A DNA stretch of 12,500 nt, taken from Glandiceps talaboti. Lineage: Eukaryota; Hemichordata; Enteropneusta; Spengelidae. The first letter of the stretch is position 1. The number at the start of each line of letters is the position of its first letter. The notes below the pieces were generated by a model, which made no database searches, was not told the DNA's origin, and saw only the letters and a list, made by a program, of their open reading frames with translations. The stretch is from assembly GCF_964340395.1 (NCBI RefSeq), contig NC_135555.1:18070846-18083345 (forward strand), given 5' to 3'. The translations under genes were made by a program, and so were the position numbers. Shown piece by piece: positions 1 to 9,689 of the stretch.

Positions 1-257
1 TATGGAGGATGGAGGAGACGACGACAACAGTAAACAATAAAGGAGACAAAATATTCCGACCTGAAATATAGAAAAGAGAGATGTTTTAAGCAAAAATGAA
101 ATGTGTAAAAATTAAAATGAAGAAAATGGGCTGAACAGTGGTTTAGGAGATATTTGTGGTCGATAAAAACTATAACAAAACATTTCTACTGGAATCCAAA
201 ACCCAAACACATTGCAAGGGAACATCAGTGAACAGAAAAATTTGTTGACAAGACAAA
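1..257. other. Unannotated A/T-rich flank
   Basis: No exon, RNA gene or repeat is recognised here. It should be part of intron 3 of the minus-strand gene, or carry its next exon further left. Purine-rich segments at the start (ggaggatggaggagacgacg) are not repeated enough to call an array. Confidence 0.5.
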
Positions 258-868
258 TTATTTGATTTGATTTGGTTTGGTTTGGTTTGGTTTGGTTTGG
301 TTTGGTTTGGTTTGGTTTGGATTTGATTTGATTTGATTTGGTTTGGTTTGGTTTGGTTTGGTTTGATTTGATTTGGTTTGGTTTGGTTTGGTTTGGTTTG
401 GTTTGGTTTGGTTTGGTTTGGTTTGGTTTAATTTGATTTGGTTTGGTTTGGTTTGGTTTGGTTTTGTTTGGTTTGGTTTGATTTGGTTTGGTTTGGTTTG
501 GTTTGGTTTGGTTTGGTTTGATTTTGATTTGATTTGATTTGGTTTGGTTTGGTTTGGTTTGGTTTGATTTGATTTGGTTTGGTTTGGTTTGGTTTGATTT
601 TGGTTTGGTTTGGTTTGGTTTGGTTTGGTTTGGTTTGATTTTGATTTGATTTGATTTGATTTGGTTTGGTTTGATTTGGTTTGGTTTGGTTTGGTTTGGT
701 TTGATTTTGATTTGATTTTGTTTGGTTTGATTTGATTTGGTTTGGTTTGGTTTGATTTTGATTTGATTTGGTTTGGTTTGATTTGATTTGATTTGGTTTG
801 GTTTGGTTTGGTTTGGTTTGGTTTGATTTGATTTGATTTGATTTGATTTGATTTGATTTTTTTTTTTT
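258..868 (+). repeat. (TTTGG/TTTGA)n pentanucleotide satellite
   Basis: About 600 bp of nearly uninterrupted 5-bp units on the plus strand, roughly 120 copies, ends in a T-run. Two main unit types, TTTGG and TTTGA, occur in blocks, with occasional length slips (TTTTG). Blocks of TTTGG give GG runs separated by TTT, a two-tetrad G-quadruplex-compatible pattern. It lies in intron 3 of the minus-strand gene, so the G-rich strand is the transcription template. The long minus-strand open frame over it (an NQTKP pentapeptide repeat) is a by-product of the simple sequence. Confidence 0.97.
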
Positions 869-1695
869 TCAAAGACTTATTTCCAATGTAGCTTGAATAT
901 AAATGCATATACGTGTAGACCTGTTGCCGGCCGGTTTCAAAATGCATCGCGATTCTCCCCCACACAATGCCGCTCATTCTGTACGCTCAGTGGGGTTTGC
1001 AAGTACTACTGAAAAGGATGTTTGTTGTCACCTGACCGTATCCTGGGTTCACCAGTAAAATACTTGGTATATCTAGATATGTCATTGATGGCGTTTAGTC
1101 TTTGTTCTATAAAGTCACTCGCAATCAAAGAGGTAAACATATATTTTCTTCCTTTTATGTTTCAAATGAAATAACGACAAAACAAGTTGAACGTAACGAA
1201 ATAGTTGTCGCGTCGTCTCACGCAATGCACCTTGGAACCGGAAAATAAACTATCGGAGATTACATGCACACGTAAACATACAGTGTAAAATTGGAAACTT
1301 TCGCTTGAGACGTATTTTTGTTTGTTTTACTCGAAAACAAAATACGTAAATATGAAAGTGACTGAAAAGGCTTAATTTTTTTAGAAACACAGTACACCGG
1401 ATTTAGAACTTGGAAACATGAGTCTTTGAAAACTAGTTGAAGACTGAAAAATGGAGAATTTTCTAGTGGCCCAAATACTCACACATCCAACCCCATTCAT
1501 TCAGTATTTACACTATCTTGTACAGAGTGATTATATCCACATAACCAAGGCACCGCTATCGTCCATTTGTGTAATAATGTAAATCTACCACTTGCAACAA
1601 CAGTAAGTTAAGTTCATGTCCATCATTAGCTTTCTTGTAGATCGATTTCCGTACAAGTAAATGGTAACGATAAACGATATACAAATCAAACTTAC
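869..1695. other. Unique intronic sequence, intron 3
   Basis: This lies between the pentanucleotide array and the LDLa exon donor. I looked for further phase-1 exons on the minus strand and saw only weak donor-like words (near 1217 and 1481) without an open, cysteine-bearing frame or good acceptor. No RNA gene or transposon is recognised. Confidence 0.5.
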
Positions 1696-1821
1696 CAACA
1701 CCTTGAGAACAATATGACGGTTCGTCGCTACCATCAGCACACTGTGTTTTACCGTTACATTCGACATCTTTGGACATACATTTAGTGTCGCTGAGGCATT
1801 TAAATCCGTTGACACACTCTT
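1696..1821 (-). CDS. LDL-receptor class A (LDLa) domain exon (phase 1-1)
   Basis: This 126-nt exon encodes residues 164-205, one complete LDLa repeat, a small disulfide-knotted ligand-binding module of lipoprotein receptors and many secreted proteins. All six cysteines are present at residues 166, 172, 178, 185, 191 and 201, with the diagnostic core CADGSDEPSYC at 191-201. The four side-chain calcium positions of canonical LDLa repeats are Asp, Asp, Asp, Glu. Here they read Asn186, Gln190, Asp196 and Glu197, so two acidic ligands are replaced by amides. The acceptor is TTTTATTTTGCAG and the donor is GTTG/GTAAGT, both phase 1, so it joins the CUB exon in frame with a split Glu codon. The open frame running past the donor into intron is ignored. 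Further exons must lie left of the window. CUB followed by LDLa recalls NETO-type and LRP3/12-type receptors, but a lone first CUB does not identify either. Confidence 0.93.
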
Positions 1822-2061
1822 CTGCAAAATAAAACAAAATCTTTGAGTGATTCAAGTCAGAATGATATTAATATTTTAGTCATTTTGAAATCCAATAATA
1901 CTATATTAACTCTTAGTATTGAAAAATGAACGTCTGCTGTTGATTTCATAGAAAACAAGACGGTGAACCCCAAATTTATTTTATTGCTTCACAAAAACCA
2001 GGAACAAGCTGAGTTTCTCCTATATTTTTTTGTGTATTTAGCAGTTATAACGCTTAACGGT

Positions 2062-3958
2062 TGTCACTGCTTGTTTTCGATTTGTAATAACAAGGTCCCC
2101 TCATGTCACTGCTTGTTTTCGATTTGTAATAACAAGGTCCCCTCATGTCACTGCTTGTTTTCGATTTGTAATAACAAGGTCCCCTCATGTCACTGCTTGT
2201 TTTCGATTTGTAATAACAAGGTCCCCTCATGTCACTGATTGTTTTCGATTTGTATTAACAAGGTCCCCTCATGTCACTGCTTGTTTTCGATTTGTAATAA
2301 CAAGGTCCCCTCATGTCACTGATTGTTTTCGATTTGTAATAACAAGGTCCCCTCATGTCACTGCTTGTTTTCGATTTGTAATAACAAGGTCCCCTCATGT
2401 CACTGCTTGTTTTCGATTTGTAATAACAAGGTCCCCTCATGTCACTGATTGTTTTCGATTTGTAATAACAAGGTCCCCTCATGTCACTGCTTGTTTTCGA
2501 TTTGTAATAACAAGGTCCCCTCATGTCACTGATTGTTTTCGATTTGTAATAACAAGGTCCCCTCATGTCACTGCTTGTTTTCGATTTGTAATGACAAGGC
2601 CCCTCATGTCACTGCTTGATTTCGATTTGTAATAACAAGGTCCCCTCATGTCACTGCTTGTTTTCGATTTGTAATAACAAGGTCCCCTCATGTCACTGCT
2701 TGTTTTCGATTTGTAATGACAAGGCCCCTCATGTCACTGATTGTTTTCGATTTGTAATAACAAGGTCCCCTCATGTCACTGCTTGTTTTCGATTTGTAAT
2801 AACAAGGTCCCCTCATGTCACTGCTTGTTTTCGATTTGTAATGACAAGTCCCCTCATGTCACTGCTTGTTTTCGATTTGTAATGACAAGGCCCCTCATGT
2901 CACTGATTGTTTTCGATTTGTAATAACAAGGTCCCCTCATGTCACTGCTTGTTTTCGATTTGTAATGACAAGTCCCCTCATGTCACTGCTTGTTTTCGAT
3001 TTGTAATGACAAGGCCCCTCATGTCACTGATTGTTTTCGATTTGTAATGACAAGTCCCCTCATGTCACTGCTTGTTTTCGATTTGTAATGACAAGGCCCC
3101 TCATGTCACTGATTGTTTTCGATTTGTAATGACAAGGCCCCTCATGTCACTGATTGTTTTCGATTTGTAATGACAAGGCCCCTCATGTCACTGATTGTTT
3201 TCGATTTGTAATGACAAGGCCCCTCATGTCACTGATTGTTTTCGATTTGTAATAACAAGGTCCCCCTCATGTCACTGATTGTTTTCGATTTGTAATGACA
3301 AGTCCCCTCATGTCACTGCTTGTTTTCGATTTGTAATGACAAGGCCCCTCATGTCACTGATTGTTTTCGATTTGTAATAACAAGGTCCCCCTCATGTCAC
3401 TGATTGTTTTCGATTTGTAATAACAAGGTCCCCCTCATGTCACTGATTGTTTTCGATTTGTAATAACAAGGTCCCCTCATGTCACTGCTTGTTTTCGATT
3501 TGTAATAACAAGGTCCCCTCATGTCACTGATTGTTTTCGATTTGTAATAACAAGGTCCCCTCATGTCACTGATTGTTTTCGATTTGTAATGACAAGTCCC
3601 CTCATGTCACTGCTTGTTTTCGATTTGTAATGACAAGGCCCCTCATGTCACTGCTTGTTTTCGATTTGTAATGACAAGGCCCCTCATGTCACTGATTGTT
3701 TTCGATTTGTAATAACAAGGTCCCCTCATGTCACTGATTGTTTTCGATTTGTAATAACAAGGTCCCCCTCATGTCACTGATTGTTTTCGATTTGTAATAA
3801 CAAGGTCCCCTCATGTCACTGATTGTTTTCGATTTGTAATAACAAGGTCCCCCTCATGTCACTGATTGTTTTCGATTTGTAATAACAAGGTCCCCTCATG
3901 TCACTGATTGTTTTCGATTTGTAATGATAAGGCCCCTCATGTCATTGCTTGTTTTCAT
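2062..3958. repeat. 42-bp minisatellite, about 45 copies
   Basis: This head-to-tail array has a 42-bp unit containing tgtcactgcttgttttcgat followed by ttgtaataacaaggtcccct. Variants are ordered. The left third is almost purely 42-bp AATAACAAGGTCCCC units. From about 2590, 41-bp AATGACAAGGCCCC or AATGACAAGTCCCC units interleave. From about 3240, 43-bp units with an extra C appear. A second variable site is C/A in TGCTTG/TGATTG. Each unit holds a short dyad, CTTGTT...AACAAG, around an A/T-rich loop. The last unit decays at 3945-3958. Because 42 is a multiple of three, the homogeneous part is open in several frames (CHCLFSICNNKVPS on the plus strand), but frame is lost wherever 41- or 43-bp units enter, so it is not coding. 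It lies wholly in intron 2. Confidence 0.97.
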
Positions 3959-4603
3959 TTCCAGAAGAAAAATAATGGGGTAACAATATATCATGATACT
4001 GAACATGCTGAATTATCTGGTAAGAAAACTGCGTACACGTGACTTTGTCAATTACATACAGACTGTGGTTCAATAGACAATTAGTTATTGTGTTGAAATC
4101 ACCTATAATCCTCTCCACAAATACGGGTAAATTTGAAACAAACTAGATGAAACAGATGTAAGTTTATTCACCTTAAAATGTTAGTTTCAGTGAAACGGAC
4201 ATAATTAGCATATATATTGGGTTTCAAGTCGTATCTTGGTAGTAGATAGAACGATATCAATACAATTACTTGCCATTTGTATAGTTACTGTACACAACAG
4301 TACTGCATTGTGTGATTATAGATATATCTAGCCATAGCATCTCACTTCAAGTTTAGGTGTGGGGTTTTCTTTCATATGGGGACTATAGATACATGGACAC
4401 AAGTGTACATGTACCTCTATTGATATTTTTTAGATGTTGAACAAACACATTTAGAGGCGAGATCAATAGGATCAATGTGGGATAAAAAGCTTAGCCATTT
4501 TAGTTCTCATCCTACAAAATGTGTTTTTTTTTACTTTCAATAGATCTGTTTGGACCCCTAAATAAAAATATTTCTAAAAAATATACATATATATTGTCAA
4601 ATC

Positions 4604-4803
<200 letters not shown>

Positions 4804-4902
4804 GGAGTCCATAAGCCATAATTTTAACTTAATTTTTTGAATAAAGTCTATGATGCTCTGCTGCTAATATTACATTCAGCACTGTTCTCCCCAGTCAGAC
4901 GC

Positions 4903-5052
<150 letters not shown>

Positions 5053-5198
5053 AATATTATGTTAGTAAGATTTTTATCTGTCAGATGACGTTTAGTTTCT
5101 ACTAAAATGGTTTTCATTGTAACTTTCACTGTATTTCGGAAATAAGCTAGGGACGAGGTGGGGGTGATTGTATTTTTATAGTCGGTATTACAGCTTAC

Positions 5199-5606
5199 CT
5201 TCTGTTTCAACCTCATAATATGGCGTTACAACGAGCTCGAATCCTATCCCATCGTTTGACTGGTCATCTGAAACAAACCTTATACCAACCTCGTTCGAGG
5301 TTGTTTTATAGTAATTCGGTAAAGAGAGGGAATCTCCGCAAATTCCATAATCATTGGCGTTTAAGAGATTAGAGTCCATAGTTGTTCCGTCGTATATGTA
5401 TAGACCATCGGCAGTGCACCGAGACGTGAAGTCAATGTCCATCCGCAGTATACGAACAAACATCTTGTCATCGGGGTTGTGACTTCGAAAACTTATTATA
5501 CAGTCCACGCTCGCCATGTAATGTCCATCTTGTAATTGGGCGCTAACATGATATTGGTCGCCGATTTCAATGATGAAACCGTTGCACTGCTCCCCAGGCG
5601 TTACGT
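5199..5606 (-). CDS. CUB domain exon (phase 1-1)
   Basis: The exon is 408 nt and encodes residues 28-164 of the predicted protein, one complete CUB module. CUB modules are extracellular beta-sandwich domains that bind protein or carbohydrate partners, often through calcium. The four CUB cysteines are at residues 35, 63, 91 and 117, the usual C1-C2 and C3-C4 pairs. Family hallmarks are DGLYIYDG (94-101), GICGDSL (115-121), and NEVGIRFVSDD followed by GIGFEL (132-152). Acidic residues at D94 and in the SDD motif sit where calcium-binding CUBs place ligands, so a calcium site is possible. The domain is divergent: the usual SPNYP-type turn before C2 is missing. No N-glycosylation sequon is present. 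The acceptor follows a pyrimidine-rich tract ending CCCTCCAG, and the donor is GAAG/GTAAGC. Both ends are phase 1, so the exon is a self-contained, shuffling-competent module. Identity as CUB is near certain; the parent gene is not recognised. Confidence 0.93.
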
Positions 5607-5729
5607 CTGGAGGGAAGAAGAAATAAACAAACAGGTGATATCTAGAATGATAACCAGTCATCTACGCAGACAAACTGTCTAAAGTAGGTAATAAGAAATA
5701 ATCATGAAAGTGAGTTTCAGATCAAAGTC

Positions 5730-5820
<91 letters not shown>

Positions 5821-5838
5821 GGACAGACAGACAGACAG
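5730..5838. repeat. (CAGA)n tetranucleotide array, second copy
   Basis: About 27 tetranucleotide units in the same orientation as the array at 4604-4803, with one acggacag variant near the end. It lies about 125 bp upstream of the CUB exon in gene direction, within intron 1. The two CAGA arrays therefore bracket the CUB exon as direct repeats. Confidence 0.97.
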
Positions 5839-5862
5839 GCATAAACATAGATGTCGGTAGCT

Positions 5863-5907
5863 AAGAAAGAAAGAAAGAAAGAAAGAAATAAAGAAAGAAA
5901 GAAAGAC

Positions 5908-6003
<96 letters not shown>

Positions 6004-6010
6004 AATAGAA
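5863..6010. repeat. (GAAA)n polypurine tract
   Basis: About 145 bp of aagaaagaaag on the plus strand, interrupted by a few changes (gaaataaag, agacaag, aatagaaag). It is a homopurine/homopyrimidine mirror-repeat tract of the kind that can form intramolecular triplex DNA. The lysine-rich plus-strand frame across it is a by-product. Confidence 0.97.
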
Positions 6011-6482
6011 AGAGGATGATTGGGAGGGTGTTATCTAGTATGACAGTAAATTTTACAAATCTTTTGTCTCCAAGGCAGATGCTACCTTACACAATACAAC
6101 AATGCGTCACATCTGACATCTGGCCCTCAGAACAAATGATTGAAGAGATGGGAATGCGGATCCTTGATTAACATGCCGTTACCAATGACAACCATACACG
6201 ATTTTGTATTAGATTAGTGTTATTTCCATGTACTGAATGATTTTATCAGATATTTAATGTTGGCGTAGACTAATTTAATGAAATGGAATAACTCACACAC
6301 GTAATGAACTTTCCCAAAGCGTTTTTCTGAAAGGATTATATTGACGGGTTTTTTTTTACTATAAACGTTTTCCTATTAAGTATCAATTGTCATTTTTAGA
6401 TAGATAGCGATCAGACGTGCCATATATTTGACGACCAGTTCGTTCTCTATTGAACAAGGAAAGAAAACGGATTTTACAACAA
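6011..6482. other. Intronic sequence without recognised gene
   Basis: A/T-rich DNA between the GAAA tract and the triplet array. A short plus-strand frame continuing out of the GAAA repeat reads through about 50 further codons to 6171, but it has no start of its own and no recognisable domain. A donor-like GTGAGT on the minus strand near 6298 lacks an adjoining open exon. Confidence 0.45.
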
Positions 6483-6483
6483 C

Positions 6484-6531
<48 letters not shown>

Positions 6532-6532
6532 C
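6483..6532. repeat. (CGG)3-(CGA)n trinucleotide array
   Basis: Three CGG units are followed by about 13 GAC/CGA units. In the minus-strand gene direction this reads (GTC)n. The frame producing poly-arginine on the minus strand has no other support. Confidence 0.95.
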
Positions 6533-6730
6533 GGAAAGGTTCTGCGATACGGACAATAATTTGTTCAGAGAGAACAATTAACCGAAGGAATTTCACAGTG
6601 AACGAAACGATGAGATATTCACGTTGTGTTCTTGCTCAAAAGTGATAACTGACATAATGTGAACATAACAGGACAAAATACATATTTTATACATAAATGA
6701 TGTGTGACATGACAGTTTAAGTTTCCCTAA

Positions 6731-6778
6731 CTTTCTTTTCTTTCTTTTTTCTCCTTTTATTTTTTTTGGGGGGAGGGG
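6731..6778. repeat. Polypyrimidine tract switching to G-run
   Basis: A C/T-only stretch (ctttcttttctttcttttttctcc) with one A leads into T8 and then ggggggagggg. It is low-complexity sequence with no gene evidence. Confidence 0.75.
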
Positions 6779-6937
6779 TACTGTTTGTGCATATGCAAGT
6801 GGACTTATAGTATTCTACTGTTTAAAGCATACATAACCCTCACTTGTTACAAGTAAAACTCAATACAACTTTGGTAAAGAGGGTATAATACAGACATGAT
6901 TCGATGACATGGTTAACTATTCGAAAACGTAAACTAA

Positions 6938-7020
6938 GTGTTCTAACAAACACACATTGTTCCACCATGTTCTAACAAACACATCTTGTTCCACCTTCAA
7001 ACACCTATTGTTCCATTCTA
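6938..7020. repeat. 29-bp repeat cluster, left copy
   Basis: Two to three degenerate copies of a unit beginning gttccaccatgttctaacaa and ending in acacctat-type sequence. One copy lost part of its middle (gttccaccttcaaacacc). The same unit recurs in the same orientation at 7400-7490, so the 380 bp between is framed by direct repeats. Confidence 0.85.
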
Positions 7021-7050
7021 GGACAACTGCCCCCCCCCCCCGGACAATTG
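7021..7050. repeat. C12 run inside an inverted G-block unit
   Basis: The sequence ggacaactgccccc is the reverse complement of the G-run units at 7287-7382. It continues as a C12 homopolymer and then cggacaattg. It abuts the left 29-bp repeat cluster directly. Confidence 0.85.
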
Positions 7051-7286
7051 TAGTTGATTATTTGAAAGTGACTACATTGGAAGACCAAGACGCAACGGGC
7101 GACGACCCCCACGTTTCCCAATTACAATGTGGAACATGAATAGACGAGTCAACTATCCATACCCACCAAAAAAAACATGTGAATGTAGTGAGTATAATGC
7201 ACACAAATTGTGGCGGTAAGTTGCCGACGGTGACTTTTTAATGAATGACAAACCCGTTCATCTGTAATACTAGCTTTTTTTCGTTC

Positions 7287-7382
7287 GGGGGCAGTAGTCC
7301 GGGGGGGGGCAGCTGTCCGGGGGGCAGTTGTCCTTCGGGGGCAATTGTCCGGGGGGCAGTTGTCCGCCGGGGGCAGTTGTCC
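7287..7382 (+). repeat. Six-copy G-run repeat (GGGGGCAGTTGTCC)
   Basis: Six successive units of form G5-9 followed by CAGTTGTCC or a close variant start at 7287, 7301, 7319, 7337, 7351 and 7369. Three-base inserts (ttc, gcc) precede units four and six. The plus strand thus has six runs of at least five G spaced by about 9-12 bases, compatible with a long-loop G-quadruplex. The glycine- and proline-rich frames over it are by-products. Confidence 0.92.
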
Positions 7383-7399
7383 TGTTACCGGTGGGATCT

Positions 7400-7490
7400 G
7401 TTCCACCATGTTCTAACAAACACCTATAGTTCCACCATGTTCTAACAAACACCTGTTGTTCCACCATGTTCTAACAAATACATATAGTTC
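7400..7490. repeat. 29-bp repeat cluster, right copy
   Basis: Three near-identical 29-bp copies start at 7400, 7429 and 7458, each gttccaccatgttctaacaa plus nine variable bases. A truncated fourth copy (gttc) follows. They are the same unit and orientation as the cluster at 6938-7020. Confidence 0.93.
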
Positions 7491-8351
7491 AAGAAGGCAT
7501 GTATCAATATCTACATAATTGTGTTTATTTTTTGTACTCCACCTGAATAAATGGGTGCCTATTACCTCAGTTTGTATATTATAACAGGCACACAATAAAA
7601 CAACGTTACTACGTATGCTACTAGGTTCTCTTCAACTTAAACTGTCCTCAGCATGGTCAAAACATAGACAGTGGACCCCTCCACTGTTTATGGGTAAAAC
7701 TCTTCAAAATTAGCGTTTTATACATATACCCTCCTCTCCATAATCTTTAAAAATGTTAAGCTTCTACAGTAGCGCTCTAAAATGCGAGTTTCCACCTTGA
7801 ACTTAACTTGCATTAAAAGAGATAATTGTGTATAAGTAGATTCCCCGTGAGACTCCTATAGTCAATTTTGTATATGTAGTACCAGCCAAGTCTGTCATCG
7901 ATGATTCATAGACAGTACCGGTCCATATATAATGTTTACAACTTTCGCCTTCAAAGGGCATTGATCCTCGATTCATTGTACACGCATTAACCCAAGTGAT
8001 CCGACAAAAGCGACTTTCTGCCTCAGTACTCCTCCACAAAAGATTGGCCGGCTACCATGGAGCTTCCATTCTAAACGTTAACACGGTTGTCACTCTTTTC
8101 ATCATGGCTCTCAGTTCGTACTAATATTAGTGGTTACATGGTGGTAATGTTACTGCACCTCGTTTCTAACGTTTTAATGAGACTTCAATTGCTGCTCACC
8201 TTCAAGAAACGTCAAAGAAATAGTCCAGTCATGATTGTCGCGATACTTTGTTAGACTATCTCGCGTTGGTCTTTCATGACCTTTTTATGAACATTGTAAT
8301 GATAAGCTCGACAGACACGACTGCATGCTGTTTTGCAGAAAGGCGCATATA
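7491..8351. other. Intronic sequence without supported gene
   Basis: No repeat array or recognised domain. A 78-codon minus-strand open frame (8039-7803) starts only from a TTG codon, resembles no family I know and lacks good splice sites. A strong-looking minus-strand donor, GAAG/GTGAGC, occurs at 8200/8199. The phase-1 frame before it is open for only about 30 codons and has no plausible acceptor. Neither is called a gene. Confidence 0.45.
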
Positions 8352-8489
8352 GCCGCGTTGGCTGTAACTAAAAGTACGTTGGCAGGGTGAAACATCACCA
8401 CAGTGTTTACAGAAAACTACCGCGTTGTTGGCTGTAACAAGAAAGTTTCTTTTTCAAATGAAACATCAACAAAAGGTTACAGAAAACTT
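8352..8489. repeat. Degenerate tandem duplication, 67-70-bp unit
   Basis: Two adjacent copies share the blocks ccgcgttg...ggctgtaac, gaaacatcaacaa (first copy gaaacatcaccac), and ttacagaaaact in the same order. The first runs about 8352-8418 and the second about 8419-8489, with divergence in the middle. No coding potential is visible. Confidence 0.75.
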
Positions 8490-9160
8490 AAATATTTCTA
8501 AAAAGCCAGTTTTTGCCATCTAGCTAGAGATCGACAACTTTAAGTGGAACAAGCGGACCTAGGTTTTGCTACTCGCATGGTTTACAAAAAACAAAACAAA
8601 GCCGTTCATAATCTGCGATTGAACTGAACTAGTGCAATGAATGTCATGTCGATTTGTGTCTTCGAGATTGGATTAAAATCAACTTCTGCGTTGTGTGACT
8701 TGACTGCAGGTCCACACCTTTATGACTCAATGGTTATAAGGGATAACCAGTTTCAAAACGTTATTTGTTCCCCTCTGATTATCTTCTATATGTTACCAGT
8801 GTCTGAGTAGTCAACGTTACACCACAAACTACTAATACACCTGTTTATACAAACACGGTTAACCTAGTCCACGTTTTACGCTCCGTTTGATACAAGGGGA
8901 CACGAAAACATGATCAGAATTAATCCGAACATATTATCCTAGTACATTAACTACAATATAAATTATCCATATTCCCACGTGACAACCTAAACTACTAAAT
9001 TTAATGTATTAATATGTAATATATAGCCAATCATATAAGGTATAAGTTACTTAAAAGTCATATCGGATAGGATTTGTCAGAGCCTGTACGCTTTACATAA
9101 AATCCCTTATGGTTCGACTTTAAAGACCTTCTATAAACAAAGGCAGAAGAACAAAGTACA
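8490..9160. other. Unique A/T-rich intronic sequence
   Basis: I see no exon, RNA gene or tandem array. It contains one CACGTG E-box near 8977. Long open frames are absent on both strands. Confidence 0.45.
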
Positions 9161-9445
9161 TGTATTTATTTATCATTTATTTATTTATTTACTATTAATT
9201 TTTTAGTATTTTATTTAGTTTTTTATTTATTTGTGTATTTATGTTTTGGTTTGTTTGTTTATTATTGTATTACTTACATTTTTATTGACTTGATAATTAA
9301 ATAATTTTCTTTCCTCATTTATAACAAATTCTTAATAATTAGGTTATTCATTTATTTATTTATTTATTTGTTTTTGTTTGTTTTTTATTGTTTATTTTAT
9401 TATTTTTCTTTACTTACATTTTTATAGACTTATTTATTAGGCTGT
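9160..9445. repeat. (TTTA)n-rich tract with internal direct duplication
   Basis: A strongly T-rich plus-strand tract dominated by tatttatttattt. Two segments (about 9230-9300 and 9355-9440) share the order tatttattt, tttgtttgttt, then ttacttacatttttat and a gactta/gacttg end. This suggests an old direct duplication of roughly 120-130 bp spacing blurred by simple-sequence slippage. Confidence 0.7.
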
Positions 9446-9689
9446 TATTCATCTACTTAGATATTTTAATTGTCTATTCATAACATTCATTACATCTTTT
9501 TTTATTTTGCATTTCATGTAAAATACAACAACATAACTTAATCAACTTAGAAAGACAACTGGGCTAGAAGGAACACCTGCTTTACCTCTATATAATCACT
9601 ACTTAATGTTGATATGGTCTGTTGCAGCTTGTGCAAGGAGCTTGCTAAACATTCTAAATATTTTACCACTTACATATTGTCACTTAAAG

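Noticed and set aside
258-977. A 239-codon minus-strand open frame encoding an NQTKP/NQIK pentapeptide repeat
   Set aside because: It is open only because the TTTGG/TTTGA array lacks stops on that strand; the non-repeat end has no domain, and no splice context supports it.
1963-2923. Several plus- and minus-strand open frames with 14-residue repeats (CHCLFSICNNKVPS; RGPCYYKSKT type)
   Set aside because: They are translations of the 42-bp minisatellite. Both strands are open together and the frame is lost at 41- and 43-bp units.
2062-3958. CRISPR-like array
   Set aside because: Units are directly head-to-tail with no unique spacers, and the context is a eukaryotic intron.
5679-6171. CLSV-repeat frame (minus strand) and KERKKERK frame (plus strand)
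   Set aside because: They arise from the CAGA and GAAA arrays; the non-repeat tail to 6171 has no recognisable domain.
6383-6577. Poly-arginine minus-strand frame
   Set aside because: It is the GAC/CGA triplet array read in one frame, with nothing else in support.
6957-7595. Pro-, Gly- and Cys-containing short frames around the G-run repeats
   Set aside because: They follow the 29-bp and G-run repeats on both strands and have no start context or domain.
7803-8039. A 78-codon minus-strand frame with three cysteines, considered as a missing extracellular exon
   Set aside because: Its cysteine pattern fits no module I know, it opens from TTG rather than ATG, and no pyrimidine-tract acceptor or phase-1 donor bounds it.
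8200-8300. Possible extra minus-strand exon ending at the strong donor GAAG/GTGAGC (8200/8199)
   Set aside because: The phase-1 frame is open for only about 30 codons, the upstream acceptor candidates lack a pyrimidine tract, and no domain is encoded.
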